The notes below the pieces were generated by a model, which was given only the letters and a program-made list of their open reading frames with translations, was not told where the DNA came from and ran no database searches. From NCBI RefSeq assembly GCF_030347965.1, contig NZ_JAQIBD010000002.1, forward strand, positions 62,001-126,000: DNA of 64,000 bases, written 5' to 3'. Position numbers and translations under genes: made by a program. Origin of the DNA: Sulfurovum zhangzhouensis. GTDB taxonomy: Bacteria; Campylobacterota; Campylobacteria; Campylobacterales; Sulfurovaceae. Positions 34,921 to 43,892 of the stretch are shown here, one piece after another (the first letter of the stretch is position 1; each line of letters starts with the position of its first letter).

Positions 34921-35991
34921 ATGAAATTACAGATAAGAGCATTCTTTTTCAATGCAAAGACTGACTACCTCCCTTACTATAAAAACTTCACTGTAAGACT
35001 GGATAATGATGCAAAAGCAAAAGACCTGCTAGTAGCGATCCAGGAACAAAACGATATGTTCGAGTTTCCAAAACAAAAACTGATCTTCAAGATCAATGGT
35101 CTTGTAGTGACTGCGAACGAAAAAATGTCAGATATCGTTGAAACACTTGGTACTGAGCTCCAAGTTGATCCGGTCAACAGCTACCGAGCAAACCACGGAC
35201 TTCGTTTCAATGACAATGATTTTATGGAAAGTTATGCCCTTTTAGAGCCTTACTGTAATGAAGAAGATCTTAAGTACTTTAAGAGCCTTTATGCCCTCCA
35301 CTATGCATCTGAAACATCAAATTTCAAGCGTGAATATATCGGTGATGCGATTTTACTGTTGGCACATAGACTGATAGAGAACAGTTCTGAACACAAAGCA
35401 GAGATTTTAAAGGCGATCAGCGAGGCTGATTCAGGACTGTTTGACTGTGAATATGAAAACAACCTCTTTGATGCAGAAGACCATACCGAAACGATCAATG
35501 CGCTCAAAATCATGGCTAAAGGTACGAATGAAACTCTCCCTTCACTCTTTGAAGTCCTTCTTTCAAACCTCATGGGTAAAGGAAAAAAAGAAGAAGAGAA
35601 ACCGACGCTTCAAAAGCGTATTCCTCAAACTATAGACAGTATCGAAGGGAAAAATACTGCATATTACAGTGGTACAGATGTGATCAATACTACAATGATA
35701 GAGGACATTCGAACGGCAGGTGCTAAGCCGGTACGTTTTGATAGAGAAACAAAAGGTTCTGGTGTGACACTGCTTGAAGATAACAAGATATTAGCGTTCA
35801 CTAAAGCAGGTAGAAATCTACTGGATGCACTTGATCATGGTGCCGATGTACTTATCGTAGAAAATGAAAATGATTTTGAAATGTTTACTAAACATCGTAA
35901 AAATATCGAATCTGCAATAGGTAGAGATATCAATCTAGAGATCATTTTGGCAAGTGACTTCCTGGCTTCAAACCAAAAAGCAGCAGCTTAA
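34921..35991 (+). CDS. SdhB-like/CCG-like fusion lacking iron-sulfur ligands
   Basis: 356 residues, no signal. Residues 5-21 (IRAFFFNAKTDYLPYYK) match SdhB's IKAFRFNAETDYLPYTK in 13 of 17 places. LIFKINGLVVTA..LQVDP matches SdhB CGIKVNGKPVLAC..ITLEP, but the loop with the 2Fe-2S cysteines is missing. Residues 116-198 match SdhB's second domain (YIGDAILLLAHRLI against YLGPAALTAAYRFT; SGLFDC against FGVWDC), again without CxxCxxC motifs. Residues 247-350 match a CCG domain: TKGSGVT stands for NKCCGFH, and LLDALDHGADVLI..IGRDI for LVDAIDNNADMVV..MGRDI. Only C112 and C176 remain. It precedes sdhA by 163 bases. Role unknown; assembly factor, regulator or decoy are guesses. Confidence 0.8.
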   Translation: MKLQIRAFFFNAKTDYLPYYKNFTVRLDNDAKAKDLLVAIQEQNDMFEFPKQKLIFKINGLVVTANEKMSDIVETLGTELQVDPVNSYRANHGLRFNDNDFMESYALLEPYCNEEDLKYFKSLYALHYASETSNFKREYIGDAILLLAHRLIENSSEHKAEILKAISEADSGLFDCEYENNLFDAEDHTETINALKIMAKGTNETLPSLFEVLLSNLMGKGKKEEEKPTLQKRIPQTIDSIEGKNTAYYSGTDVINTTMIEDIRTAGAKPVRFDRETKGSGVTLLEDNKILAFTKAGRNLLDALDHGADVLIVENENDFEMFTKHRKNIESAIGRDINLEIILASDFLASNQKAAA

Positions 35992-36010
35992 ATAAGTTAC
36001 TTAACTCTAC

Positions 36011-36050
36011 ACGATTTACGTCATACACACCTTGCAATGACGTAAATCGT
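36011..36050 (+). terminator. 14-bp perfect hairpin upstream of sdhA
   Basis: ACGATTTACGTCAT (36011-36024) pairs exactly with ATGACGTAAATCGT (36037-36050) over 12 bases. It follows the fusion gene by 19 bases and precedes the sdhA -10 box by 64. No good T-run follows, so it may instead be an operator or transcript-processing site. Confidence 0.5.
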
Positions 36051-36114
36051 AACAAATAATCTTCCTCCAGTGCAGACTTTCGGCTAAAACTCCTTAACTT
36101 AACTTTCTATAAGC

Positions 36115-36120
36115 TATAAT
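36115..36120 (+). promoter_or_regulatory. Probable -10 box for sdhABE
   Basis: TATAAT in AAGCTATAATTATTCC, 34 bases before the ATG at 36155. It gives the operon its own promoter independent of the fusion gene. Confidence 0.5.
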
Positions 36121-36154
36121 TATTCCAATTTCTACAGAAAAAGGACTAGTCGTT

Positions 36155-37870
36155 ATGGATGTAAAAATCTACGAATATGATGCTGTTATCGTTGGAGCTG
36201 GGCTTGCAGGTTTGGCTGCTGCAAAAGAGCTTACTGAAGCAGGTAAGAAAACAGCTGTCATCACAAAACTTCACCCACTGAGATCACACTCAGGTGCAGC
36301 GCAGGGAGGAATCAACGCTGCTCTAGGGAAAGAGGATTCGACTGAACTTCACGAATTTGATACGGTTAAAGGTTCAGACTACCTTGCAGATCAAGATGCA
36401 GTTGAACTCATGTGTACAAAAGCACCTGAAACAATCAGATGGGCTGAGCGTATGGGTGCAGCATTCTCAAGAGATGAAGAAGGTAACATTGCGATCAGAC
36501 CGTTTGGTGGTCAGAGTAAACCAAGAGCATGTTATGCAAAAGACAGAACTGGTCTGGCAGTACTTCAAGCGATCTATGAGCAGGCTTTCCGTGCCGGTAT
36601 CGAAGTATTTGATGAGTGGTATGCAGCTGACCTGCTTTATGAAGACGGTAAAGCATATGGTGTTGCAGCATATAACATCCGTAACTCTGAGCCTGCGATC
36701 TTTAACGCAAAAGTAGTTATGTTCGCGACAGGTGGTCATGCTAGAGCATTTAGATTCAACTCTAATGCACATGCGAACACAGGGGATTCACTCTCTATCG
36801 TAGCACGTCACGGTCTTCCATTGGAAGATATGGAGTTCGTACAATTCCACCCAAGCGGACTTGGCGGATCAGGTGTACTTATCTCTGAAGCAGCTCGTGG
36901 TGAAGGTGGACGTCTTTACAACTCAGAGGGTGAAAGATTTATGACTAAATATGCACCTAATGCAATGGAACTTGCAAGCCGTGACGTTGTTAGCCGTGCT
37001 ATTATGCAGGAAGTTAGAGAAGGACGTGGTGTGGGTAAAGATGGTCAGTCTGTAAATATCGACCTGACTCACCTTGATCCTGAGATCATCCTTACAAGAC
37101 TACCGGAACTTAGAGAACTGGCGATCGCTTTCCAAGGTCAGGATATGCTTAAAGAGCCTATCCACATCTCTGCAACGGCACACTACTCTATGGGTGGTAT
37201 CCCGACAACTATCAACTGTGAAGTACGTAAAAACCCAAGAGAAATCGTAGAAGGTTTCTATGCAGCAGGTGAATGTTCATGTGTATCTGTTCACGGTGCA
37301 AACAGACTGGGTGCAAACTCAGTACTTGAAGCGCTGCTCTTTGGTCGCCATGCAGGAGAAAACATGGTTAAAAAGCTTGATGAAGGTATTGAACTCAAAA
37401 AAGCAACGGTAGCAGATGCTAACACCATGCTTGAAGAGATGAATCGTATCAAAACATCAAATGGTACAGAAAGTGTTGCCGGTCTAAGAGCTGAACTACA
37501 AGCCGGTATGACAGACAATGCTGGTGTATTTAGAACAAAAGAGTCTCTAGAAAAACAACTTACAAGTATTGATGAACTGCTTCAAAGATTTAAAAACATC
37601 CGTATTGACGACAAGTCCAATACGTTTAACACTGACCTTCAAGAAGCACTTGAACTTGGTCACATGCTTGAGTTCTCAAAATTCATTGTATACGGTGCAT
37701 TGATCCGTGAAGAGAGCCGTGGCGGTCACTACCGTGAAGACTTCCCTCAACGTGATGATGAGAAATTCCTTAAGCATACTTACGCTTATATGGATAAAGA
37801 CTTCAACATCACAACTGAATGGGGTGATGTTGTACTAGGTAAGTTTGAACCAAAAGAAAGATCATACTAA
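36155..37870 (+). CDS. sdhA: Succinate dehydrogenase/fumarate reductase flavoprotein subunit
   Basis: 571 residues. FAD-binding [16 protein letters not shown] at about 10, the covalent-FAD histidine in [18 protein letters not shown], substrate-loop [13 protein letters not shown], and catalytic HYSMGGIPT with [19 protein letters not shown] near the C-terminal third. There is no Tat signal, unlike Campylobacter MfrA, so the active site should face the cytoplasm. With SdhB and the CCG subunit it forms a type E (SdhABE) complex that interconverts succinate and fumarate; direction is not fixed by sequence. 12 bases separate it from sdhB. Confidence 0.95.
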   Translation: MDVKIYEYDAVIVGAGLAGLAAAKELTEAGKKTAVITKLHPLRSHSGAAQGGINAALGKEDSTELHEFDTVKGSDYLADQDAVELMCTKAPETIRWAERMGAAFSRDEEGNIAIRPFGGQSKPRACYAKDRTGLAVLQAIYEQAFRAGIEVFDEWYAADLLYEDGKAYGVAAYNIRNSEPAIFNAKVVMFATGGHARAFRFNSNAHANTGDSLSIVARHGLPLEDMEFVQFHPSGLGGSGVLISEAARGEGGRLYNSEGERFMTKYAPNAMELASRDVVSRAIMQEVREGRGVGKDGQSVNIDLTHLDPEIILTRLPELRELAIAFQGQDMLKEPIHISATAHYSMGGIPTTINCEVRKNPREIVEGFYAAGECSCVSVHGANRLGANSVLEALLFGRHAGENMVKKLDEGIELKKATVADANTMLEEMNRIKTSNGTESVAGLRAELQAGMTDNAGVFRTKESLEKQLTSIDELLQRFKNIRIDDKSNTFNTDLQEALELGHMLEFSKFIVYGALIREESRGGHYREDFPQRDDEKFLKHTYAYMDKDFNITTEWGDVVLGKFEPKERSY

Positions 37871-37882
37871 GAGGAGGAAGAG

Positions 37883-38878
37883 ATGCAAAATAATGAAACA
37901 AGAAAAGTAACCATCAAAGCGTTTAGATTTAACGCTGAGACTGATTATCTTCCTTATACAAAACAGTATGAGATGGAAGTAGGCAAGGATGATTTGATCC
38001 TTGACCTTATGAACCGTATCAAATGGGAGCATGACGGGTCATTCTCATACCGCCGTTCATGTAGACACGGTATCTGTGGGGCATGTGGTATCAAGGTAAA
38101 TGGTAAACCGGTACTTGCATGTAAGCAAAATGCTATCGAATTGCTTGATCTGTTCGACAACGATATCACGCTTGAGCCTCAGAGCAAGAAACGTGCGATC
38201 AAAGATATGATCATCGATAAAGGTGACTTCTGGCAGAAACATGCAGATGTTCTTCCTTATGTTGTAGCTGATGTTGATGCACACCCTACGCATGAGACAA
38301 AACAGTCTATCGCACAGTTTAATGCAATGCTTGACTCAGACCTTTGTATCCAATGTGGTAGCTGTCACTATGCATGTCCATCACTTGAAGCAAACCCTGA
38401 CTATCTTGGGCCTGCAGCGCTTACAGCTGCCTACAGATTTACGATCGATACACGTGATGAAGCAGGAAAAGAGAGACTTGAACTTACTTCAAAACCTGGT
38501 TTTGGTGTTTGGGACTGTGTAAAATGTTTTGAATGTGCACAAGCATGTCCTAAAGAGATCAACCCGATTGAAAAGATCACAAAACTACATAATATGCAGT
38601 TTGAACAAGGGATTGCAGAGCGTAATGTTGCGACAAAACACGCTGAAGGTTTCTTAAGAGGTATGAAGAAAACAGGTTATTTGGATGAAGCAGATATCGT
38701 ACTCTACTCTGAAGGTATCCTTGGCATGCATAAGCACTTGAAAACTGCGATGAAAATGATGAAGTCAGGTAAGATCCATTGGCATTCAGGAGTACCGTTC
38801 ATCAACAGTATCCCAGAGATCAAAAACCTTTCTGAAGTTCAAAAACTTATTGAAATTTCACAAACAAACAAGCTATAA
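37883..38878 (+). CDS. sdhB: Succinate dehydrogenase/fumarate reductase iron-sulfur subunit
   Basis: 331 residues. 2Fe-2S ligands C60, C65, C68 and C80 (CRHGICGAC...LAC). Then CIQCGSCHYACP (C155, C158, C161, C165) and CVKCFECAQACP (C212, C215, C218, C222), the two further cluster motifs, all complete. The C-terminal extension of about 100 residues (GFLRGMKKTGYLDEADIVLYS) is typical of the Mfr/SdhABE branch. Carries electrons from SdhA to the CCG subunit. GAGGAGG-type binding site upstream. Confidence 0.95.
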   Translation: MQNNETRKVTIKAFRFNAETDYLPYTKQYEMEVGKDDLILDLMNRIKWEHDGSFSYRRSCRHGICGACGIKVNGKPVLACKQNAIELLDLFDNDITLEPQSKKRAIKDMIIDKGDFWQKHADVLPYVVADVDAHPTHETKQSIAQFNAMLDSDLCIQCGSCHYACPSLEANPDYLGPAALTAAYRFTIDTRDEAGKERLELTSKPGFGVWDCVKCFECAQACPKEINPIEKITKLHNMQFEQGIAERNVATKHAEGFLRGMKKTGYLDEADIVLYSEGILGMHKHLKTAMKMMKSGKIHWHSGVPFINSIPEIKNLSEVQKLIEISQTNKL

Positions 38879-38887
38879 GGAGAAAAG

Positions 38888-39775
38888 ATGAGCAAGTTAA
38901 AATATGCACTATTTACAGGATGTACTGCAAAACAGTCAACACCTGAGCTACTTTCATCTACACTCGCTGTAGCTGAAAAGTTAGGTATCGAGATCACTAT
39001 TCTTGAGGAAGCAAGCTGTTGTGGTGCAAGTCACCTACAAGACTTTGATGAGTTCCTTGCACACGTACTAAATGCTAGAAACATCTGTTATGCAGAGAAA
39101 CACGGTCTAACAATGATCACAATCTGTAATACATGTCAGCTTAACTCACAAATGACTAAGCATGCACTTGATACAAATCCGGATCTTAAAGCAAGAGTCA
39201 ATGAAAAGCTTGCAGAAGTCGGTCTTGAGTATAAAGGAACATCTGAGATCAAGCACTTCTTGTATGCTTTGATTGATGACTATGGTCTTGATGCTATCAA
39301 AGATAAAGTCGTTACACCTTTGAGTCAATTCAATATCGCACCTTTCTACGGATGTCATAACATCAGACCTTCTGAGCTCCATGAGCACAGCAATGGCGGT
39401 GAAAATCCATATGTTCCAACATCACTGGACAGACTTATCGATGCGCTTGAAGGACATCCTGTAGATTATGAGAGCAAAAACAAGTGTTGTGGATTCCACG
39501 TTGAACTTCAGGCGAACCATACTTCTGAAATCCTTGCAGGAAATGCACTTGTAGACGCTATCGACAACAATGCAGACATGGTTGTAACTCCATGTCCGCT
39601 TTGTCACCTTAAAATGGATACTTACCAAGATAGCGTAGGTAAAGTGATGGGCCGTGATATTGAGATCCCTGTGCTTCATATGCCTCAAATGGTTGCATTG
39701 GCACTTGGTGCTACTGAAGCAGAGATCGGACTTAAATTCCACGTTTCTAAAGCAAAACACCTTTATACTGCATAA
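38888..39775 (+). CDS. CCG-domain membrane-associated subunit of succinate:quinone oxidoreductase (SdhE/MfrE type)
   Basis: 295 residues with two cysteine-rich CCG domains, as in HdrB. The first has C12, C44-C45 (ASCCGASH) and ICNTC (80, 83); the second has FYGCHN, NKCCGFH and TPCPLCH. No membrane helices, so it must bind the membrane peripherally, as proposed for this type of complex. It is the likely route to quinone. (This SdhE is not the flavinylation factor of the same name.) AAGGAG nine bases upstream; a terminator follows. Confidence 0.93.
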   Translation: MSKLKYALFTGCTAKQSTPELLSSTLAVAEKLGIEITILEEASCCGASHLQDFDEFLAHVLNARNICYAEKHGLTMITICNTCQLNSQMTKHALDTNPDLKARVNEKLAEVGLEYKGTSEIKHFLYALIDDYGLDAIKDKVVTPLSQFNIAPFYGCHNIRPSELHEHSNGGENPYVPTSLDRLIDALEGHPVDYESKNKCCGFHVELQANHTSEILAGNALVDAIDNNADMVVTPCPLCHLKMDTYQDSVGKVMGRDIEIPVLHMPQMVALALGATEAEIGLKFHVSKAKHLYTA

Positions 39776-39785
39776 TACTTATTCT

Positions 39786-39805
39786 TACTACCCTTTTGGG
39801 TAGTA
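39786..39805 (+). terminator. Terminator after sdhABE
   Basis: TACTACCC (39786-39793) pairs exactly with GGGTAGTA (39798-39805) over TTTT, then TTTC. Compact and well placed at the end of the operon. Confidence 0.65.
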
Positions 39806-39870
39806 TTTCACTGAAAATACCATTTTATTTACTTTTTTAAACTAAAATACTGAAAAACAAGCGAGATTAC

Positions 39871-40302
39871 ATGTTAAAAATACTTTTTGGTTGGGTTGTT
39901 GGCGCATTACTATTACTACAGTTTATTCAGATTGATATTCCGGTTCCTTCAACACCTATTGACAAAAATAATGAAGTCAAGGTTTCAGATGAGATTATGG
40001 GTATGCTAAAAACTTCATGTTATGATTGTCATTCTTATGAAACAAAAATACCATGGTACGGACATGTCTTTCCTTTCTCAATGGAAGTTAAAAGTCATAT
40101 CAAAAAGGGACGCGAATGGTTAAACTTCCAGGAATGGGACAAATACAGCGATGAGAAAAAACAAAAGATCTACAAAGGTATAGTTCAGACAATTGATCAT
40201 AAAATGCCTTTACCTATGTATCTAGAAATGCATGAAGATGCACAATTAACACAAATACAGCGTGATGAGATCAAAAATTGGGCGCAAAGCAATATAAAAT
40301 AA
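39871..40302 (+). CDS. Membrane-anchored haem-binding domain protein (monohaem c-type)
   Basis: 143 residues. N-terminal membrane anchor (LFGWVVGALLLLQFIQI), then CYDCHSYET with a CxxCH haem site near 50 and IPWYGHVFPFSMEVKSHIKKGREWLNFQEW. This matches the Haem_bd family of small cytochromes, where the Cys-His motif sits near the N-terminus and DHxMP (IDHKMPLPMY) near the C-terminus. Periplasm-facing; electron partner unknown. Confidence 0.87.
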   Translation: MLKILFGWVVGALLLLQFIQIDIPVPSTPIDKNNEVKVSDEIMGMLKTSCYDCHSYETKIPWYGHVFPFSMEVKSHIKKGREWLNFQEWDKYSDEKKQKIYKGIVQTIDHKMPLPMYLEMHEDAQLTQIQRDEIKNWAQSNIK

Positions 40303-40344
40303 AACAAATAAGACAATTCTTATCCTATTTAATTATTTTTATGC

Positions 40345-40350
40345 TATAAT
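40345..40350 (+). promoter_or_regulatory. Probable -10 box for superoxide reductase
   Basis: TATAAT in ATGCTATAATGATTTC, 31 bases before the ATG at 40381; AAGGAAG is the binding site. Confidence 0.5.
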
Positions 40351-40380
40351 GATTTCACAAATTAAAAAAAAGGAAGAAAT

Positions 40381-40767
40381 ATGCCAAAGATCAATAAATA
40401 TCAAGACATTTCAGAAATCGATAGAGAAGCAAAAAAAGACCTCATTGACAGACACTCACCATTCATTCACAGTGCTGATACTGCAAAAGCTGGTGAACCG
40501 TTTGAAGTAACTGTTAAAATGGGTAACGAGTATACTCATCCAGATGATTTTGACCACTATATCGAGTCTGTAACTCTATTTGACGGTGATACAATGCTAG
40601 CTAAAGCGACTTACGTACCGGGAACACTTGGAAATACAAAAGCGCACAATACAACTACATTTACTATCATTCCAACAGGTAAAAAACTTAACCTTGTAGC
40701 ACACGGTTACTGTACAAAACACGGTATCTGGGAAGGTACACCAAAAGAAGTAACTGTAGAAGCGTAA
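40381..40767 (+). CDS. Class II superoxide reductase (neelaredoxin/desulfoferrodoxin type)
   Basis: 128 residues, no desulforedoxin domain. The Fe(His)4(Cys) centre is visible: RHSPFIH, EYTHPDDFDHYI and CTKHGIWEG supply His and Cys ligands. It reduces superoxide to peroxide without producing oxygen, which suits microaerophiles. Strong promoter, strong binding site and terminator; monocistronic. Confidence 0.93.
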   Translation: MPKINKYQDISEIDREAKKDLIDRHSPFIHSADTAKAGEPFEVTVKMGNEYTHPDDFDHYIESVTLFDGDTMLAKATYVPGTLGNTKAHNTTTFTIIPTGKKLNLVAHGYCTKHGIWEGTPKEVTVEA

Positions 40768-40785
40768 GCTACTACTCTTCTTAAC

Positions 40786-40809
40786 ATATAGGGCTTTATA
40801 GCCCTATAT
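40786..40809 (+). terminator. Terminator after superoxide reductase
   Basis: ATATAGGGCT (40786-40795) pairs exactly with AGCCCTATAT (40800-40809) over TTAT. Confidence 0.65.
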
Positions 40810-40877
40810 CCTCCAAACTTCTTATTTTTTAAATTCTCGAAAATAAATATACTAAATAAAAAAGAGTATCCTCTATA

Positions 40878-41399
40878 TTATTTCTCTACTGTAACTGGTA
40901 CCATAATGTGTGCGTAAGGTGTGTCTTTCCACATGACATAAGGTCCACCGTTGAATGGATCATCTGTAATCCCTTTGAGCATTTCTTTTGGTACGATGAT
41001 CATAAGATGCGGTCCTTCTTGAACCCACACATCACCATTCTTTTGATCTGTTGCATATGGATTTGAATTACTTACCATCGCATCACCTTGAAGCATATAG
41101 GATATTCCGATACGATCTGTCGAAAAGTCTGATTTGGAAGCAACAGCTTTCATCATTTTTCCCCATACAGCATCATTGCACATAGGCTTTTTGTCACCAG
41201 GTAAAGTACCTGGCAGACATGTCCAGCCATTTGTACCTTTTTTTAAAACCTTACCATCCATATCCATAATTGTCGCATTCTTACTAATACTATCAGGCGC
41301 TGCACTTTGTGCACGGGCAATCTTCTCTGCAATCGTTTCCTCACCATAACTATACATTGAACAAAGCAAGAATGATACAATAATATAAAAAGTACGCAT
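40878..41399 (-). CDS. Exported protein of unknown function, 173 aa
   Basis: A signal peptide (MRTFYIIVSFLLCSMYSYGEE) is followed by a mature part with SKNATIMDMDGKVLKKGTNG, GWTCLPGTLPGDKKPMCND (two Cys, possible disulfide) and PHLMIIVPKEMLKGITDDP near the C-terminus. Similar proteins of about this size occur in other bacteria without a known role. GGAGGAATAG precedes the ATG. Confidence 0.75.
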   Translation of the reverse strand: MRTFYIIVSFLLCSMYSYGEETIAEKIARAQSAAPDSISKNATIMDMDGKVLKKGTNGWTCLPGTLPGDKKPMCNDAVWGKMMKAVASKSDFSTDRIGISYMLQGDAMVSNSNPYATDQKNGDVWVQEGPHLMIIVPKEMLKGITDDPFNGGPYVMWKDTPYAHIMVPVTVEK

Positions 41400-41529
41400 A
41401 ATCTATTCCTCCTTTGGGGCTAGATTTGTATTTTATTTTCTTATAAAATATTTACATTATCTTACATAGATGTGTAATCCACGTGTATAAGAATTCTAAA
41501 CTTCTATAATGTTTTGAGAGAGGATCTGA

Positions 41530-42759
41530 TTAATGTGAAGAGTTGACGATAGATAGTTTCCAACATATTTGGAGATTCTCTTCTACTATTCTTACGATAG
41601 ATCGGTCAAGTTCTCCCAGTCTAACTTTCTTGTTTAGAATTTTCAATATTTGATTTGCTTTCATACCGTTTCTATATGGCCTGTTCTGTGCAAGTGCTTG
41701 GAAAATATCAGCAACTGATATGATCATTATAGGAAGTGAAATATCCTCATTGACTAAATGGTACGGATAACCTGTTCCTCTTAAATTTTCATGGTGTTGT
41801 GCAGCCCAATTTGCAATATCTTCCATTCCATTAATTTTGGATAAGAGTTGATGTGTTTCATAGGGGTGACGTTTAATAATATTTAAATCATTGTTGCTTA
41901 GTGATGTTTCTCTATCAATAAGCTCATCTGGAACTTTCAACTTCCCCAGATCATGAAGTAGTCCTGCAATTCTGATCTTATTACATGTTTCAGGATCTAA
42001 TCCTGCTTTTTGAGCAATATATTTTGAAAGCTCTGCTACATCATACAAATGATCTGCAGTATATGGACTTCTTGAATCAACAAAAATCGCAAATAGTTGA
42101 ACAATTTCTGCAATCGCATCAATTGAAATGTCCATCTCTCCAATCTGATGCAGATAGTTTTCAAAATAAATCTGCAAACTCTCTTTATCTAATGTAAACC
42201 AAAATGATTCTCTTGTTGAAACTTTCAAGAACGCATCAACGAGTTCGGGATCAAAAAATGTTTGACTAAGATTCTTAACTTCACTTCTGATCTGATTTGC
42301 AATTGTAATAATTGATTGCTCTTTTTCCTGCATCTCTTGTACGATTAAAGTGTCAATACTATCTGTTAAAAATATTAAGTTTGCTAATTTTGCTGTTCTC
42401 GTATTTATATTAAATTGAGTTAGCATATCGTAATGTGTATGATGATAAAGAACAATATCACTCAAGTGTTTTAAATTTGGTATAACGTTAAGTATCTGAT
42501 ATCCCCTGATACAATGCTCTTCAGCACCTTCCCAATCGAAAGTCAAGACCGATGTATCATCAATTCTGGATGAAGGAACACCACAATCATGTATAAGTGC
42601 TAAGTGGAACAGATCAATTAAATCATTATCAGAATATTTTAGTTCCTTGGCAGTTTCAAGAGCCATATATGCTACACGTTTGCCATGGTGTTTATCATCT
42701 ATTCCAACAAAGTCCAATGCAGTAGAAAGTGCGTAAATAAGTTGATGCAAATTGGCCAT
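41530..42759 (-). CDS. HD-GYP domain protein with extra N-terminal HD domain
   Basis: 409 residues, cytoplasmic. N-terminal HD-like domain with HHGKRVAYMALE and LALIHDCGVPSS, then VLYHHTHYD. The C-terminal HD-GYP domain (about 235-400) has YTADHLYDVAELSKYIA, AGLLHDLGKLKVP and HHENLRGTGYPYHL. HD-GYP proteins degrade cyclic di-GMP or cGAMP; the GYP signature is intact. The N-terminal domain could be a sensor or a second, inactive HD site. No receiver domain. Monocistronic. Confidence 0.9.
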   Translation of the reverse strand: MANLHQLIYALSTALDFVGIDDKHHGKRVAYMALETAKELKYSDNDLIDLFHLALIHDCGVPSSRIDDTSVLTFDWEGAEEHCIRGYQILNVIPNLKHLSDIVLYHHTHYDMLTQFNINTRTAKLANLIFLTDSIDTLIVQEMQEKEQSIITIANQIRSEVKNLSQTFFDPELVDAFLKVSTRESFWFTLDKESLQIYFENYLHQIGEMDISIDAIAEIVQLFAIFVDSRSPYTADHLYDVAELSKYIAQKAGLDPETCNKIRIAGLLHDLGKLKVPDELIDRETSLSNNDLNIIKRHPYETHQLLSKINGMEDIANWAAQHHENLRGTGYPYHLVNEDISLPIMIISVADIFQALAQNRPYRNGMKANQILKILNKKVRLGELDRSIVRIVEENLQICWKLSIVNSSH

Positions 42760-42963
42760 TTTCTTCCCCTCACCTGTAATGATCCATTAGATATTAGCCA
42801 TCATGTATGTTTACAAACACTATATATTAATTAGTTCAAACTTAAAAAATAATATCCTTGGTAAAATTTGCCGTCTGTCATACTTTATAACATTATTTGA
42901 AATGCTATTTAATTGCTATGTCCATATGGTAACCTTGCATTATTTTTAGATTAGGAGAAAAAG

Positions 42964-43344
42964 TTGAAAGATATTAAATTCCCATTTTTAGAACATACAG
43001 GTGCGAGGCTGAAAAGTTTTGAAAAAGGCAGTGCCGAGGTTGAACTATATACTAAGCCTCATCATCTTCAACACCTTGGGTTTATCCATGGAGGAGTAAT
43101 CTCAACACTAATGGATAATACTGGCTGGTATGCAGCTATGTCGAATCTTGAAAATGATTATACTGCAGTTACAATGGAAATAAAGATAAACTATCTCAAA
43201 CCTGCTACAGGAAATTATCTTATCGCAAAAGCTGATGTAAAAAGACAAGGGAGAACAACATCTTTTGTAACTATAGAACTTATGTGCGAGGATAAGCTTG
43301 TAGCATATGCTACCGGAACTTATGCCATTTTAGAAGACAAGTAG
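42964..43344 (+). CDS. PaaI-family hotdog thioesterase
   Basis: 126 residues. HLGFIHGGVISTLMDNTGWYAAM holds the catalytic Asp of the PaaI/YbaW-like hotdog fold, and AVTMEIKINYLKPATG and TTSFVTIELMCED follow. It hydrolyses an acyl-CoA whose identity cannot be told. TTG start with AGGAG eight bases upstream; no nearby ATG. Confidence 0.9.
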   Translation: MKDIKFPFLEHTGARLKSFEKGSAEVELYTKPHHLQHLGFIHGGVISTLMDNTGWYAAMSNLENDYTAVTMEIKINYLKPATGNYLIAKADVKRQGRTTSFVTIELMCEDKLVAYATGTYAILEDK

Positions 43345-43389
43345 ATAAAAATACTAGATATACTCATTTGAACTCATCAAACTTAATAT

Positions 43390-43408
43390 TCCGGGTTATT
43401 AACCCGGA
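43390..43408. terminator. Hairpin between thioesterase and DsrE-like genes
   Basis: TCCGGGTT (43390-43397) pairs exactly with AACCCGGA (43401-43408) over ATT, between convergent genes. Confidence 0.55.
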
Positions 43409-43437
43409 GTGATCTTTACATCAAACTTGAAGAAAGT

Positions 43438-43890
43438 CTATTTAAATGTCATTAACGCATAGCCTTCATTTTGATACTTGATAGTCTCTACAAAACTATT
43501 GTCAGAGATCGTCACAAAAGGCAGTACATCATCTGTATCAATGTCATTAGACTGTAATGACATTGAACAAGCAATTACTTTGACATTTTTACGTTTAGCA
43601 AGCTCAACAAGCCATTTTTGTGCCTCTTTTGTATTGGCGATATCTTTATCATCTACAACTTCATCAAAAGTCTTAGATACCATCGGTACACATTTGCCAT
43701 GCAGTGTCAGTACTACTGAAGTGGTATTCCCTCCCTCTTCTATCATATCCATTGTCTTACCTACCAGCCACATTCGGCTTTTAATGTATGCAGAGTTACC
43801 TGAACTACAGTCAAAGACTGCTTTGTACTCATTTGCCTCTACGGCAATAATGCTCACAGCCGACAATAACAATGCTCTAAAAAACTTCAT
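43438..43890 (-). CDS. Exported DsrE-like protein
   Basis: 150 residues. Signal peptide (MKFFRALLLSAVSIIAVEAN), then a DsrE/TusD-like alpha-beta fold with MIEEGGNTTSVVLTLHGKCVPMVS, KWLVELAKRKNVKVIACSMSLQ and ETIKYQNEGYALMTF. The Cys in IACSMS is where the DsrE family carries its sulfur-accepting Cys. Periplasmic DsrE-like proteins are of unknown function. Starts 2 bases after the AhpD-like gene, so it is in that operon under the MerR operator. Confidence 0.82.
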   Translation of the reverse strand: MKFFRALLLSAVSIIAVEANEYKAVFDCSSGNSAYIKSRMWLVGKTMDMIEEGGNTTSVVLTLHGKCVPMVSKTFDEVVDDKDIANTKEAQKWLVELAKRKNVKVIACSMSLQSNDIDTDDVLPFVTISDNSFVETIKYQNEGYALMTFK

Positions 43891-43892
43891 GT

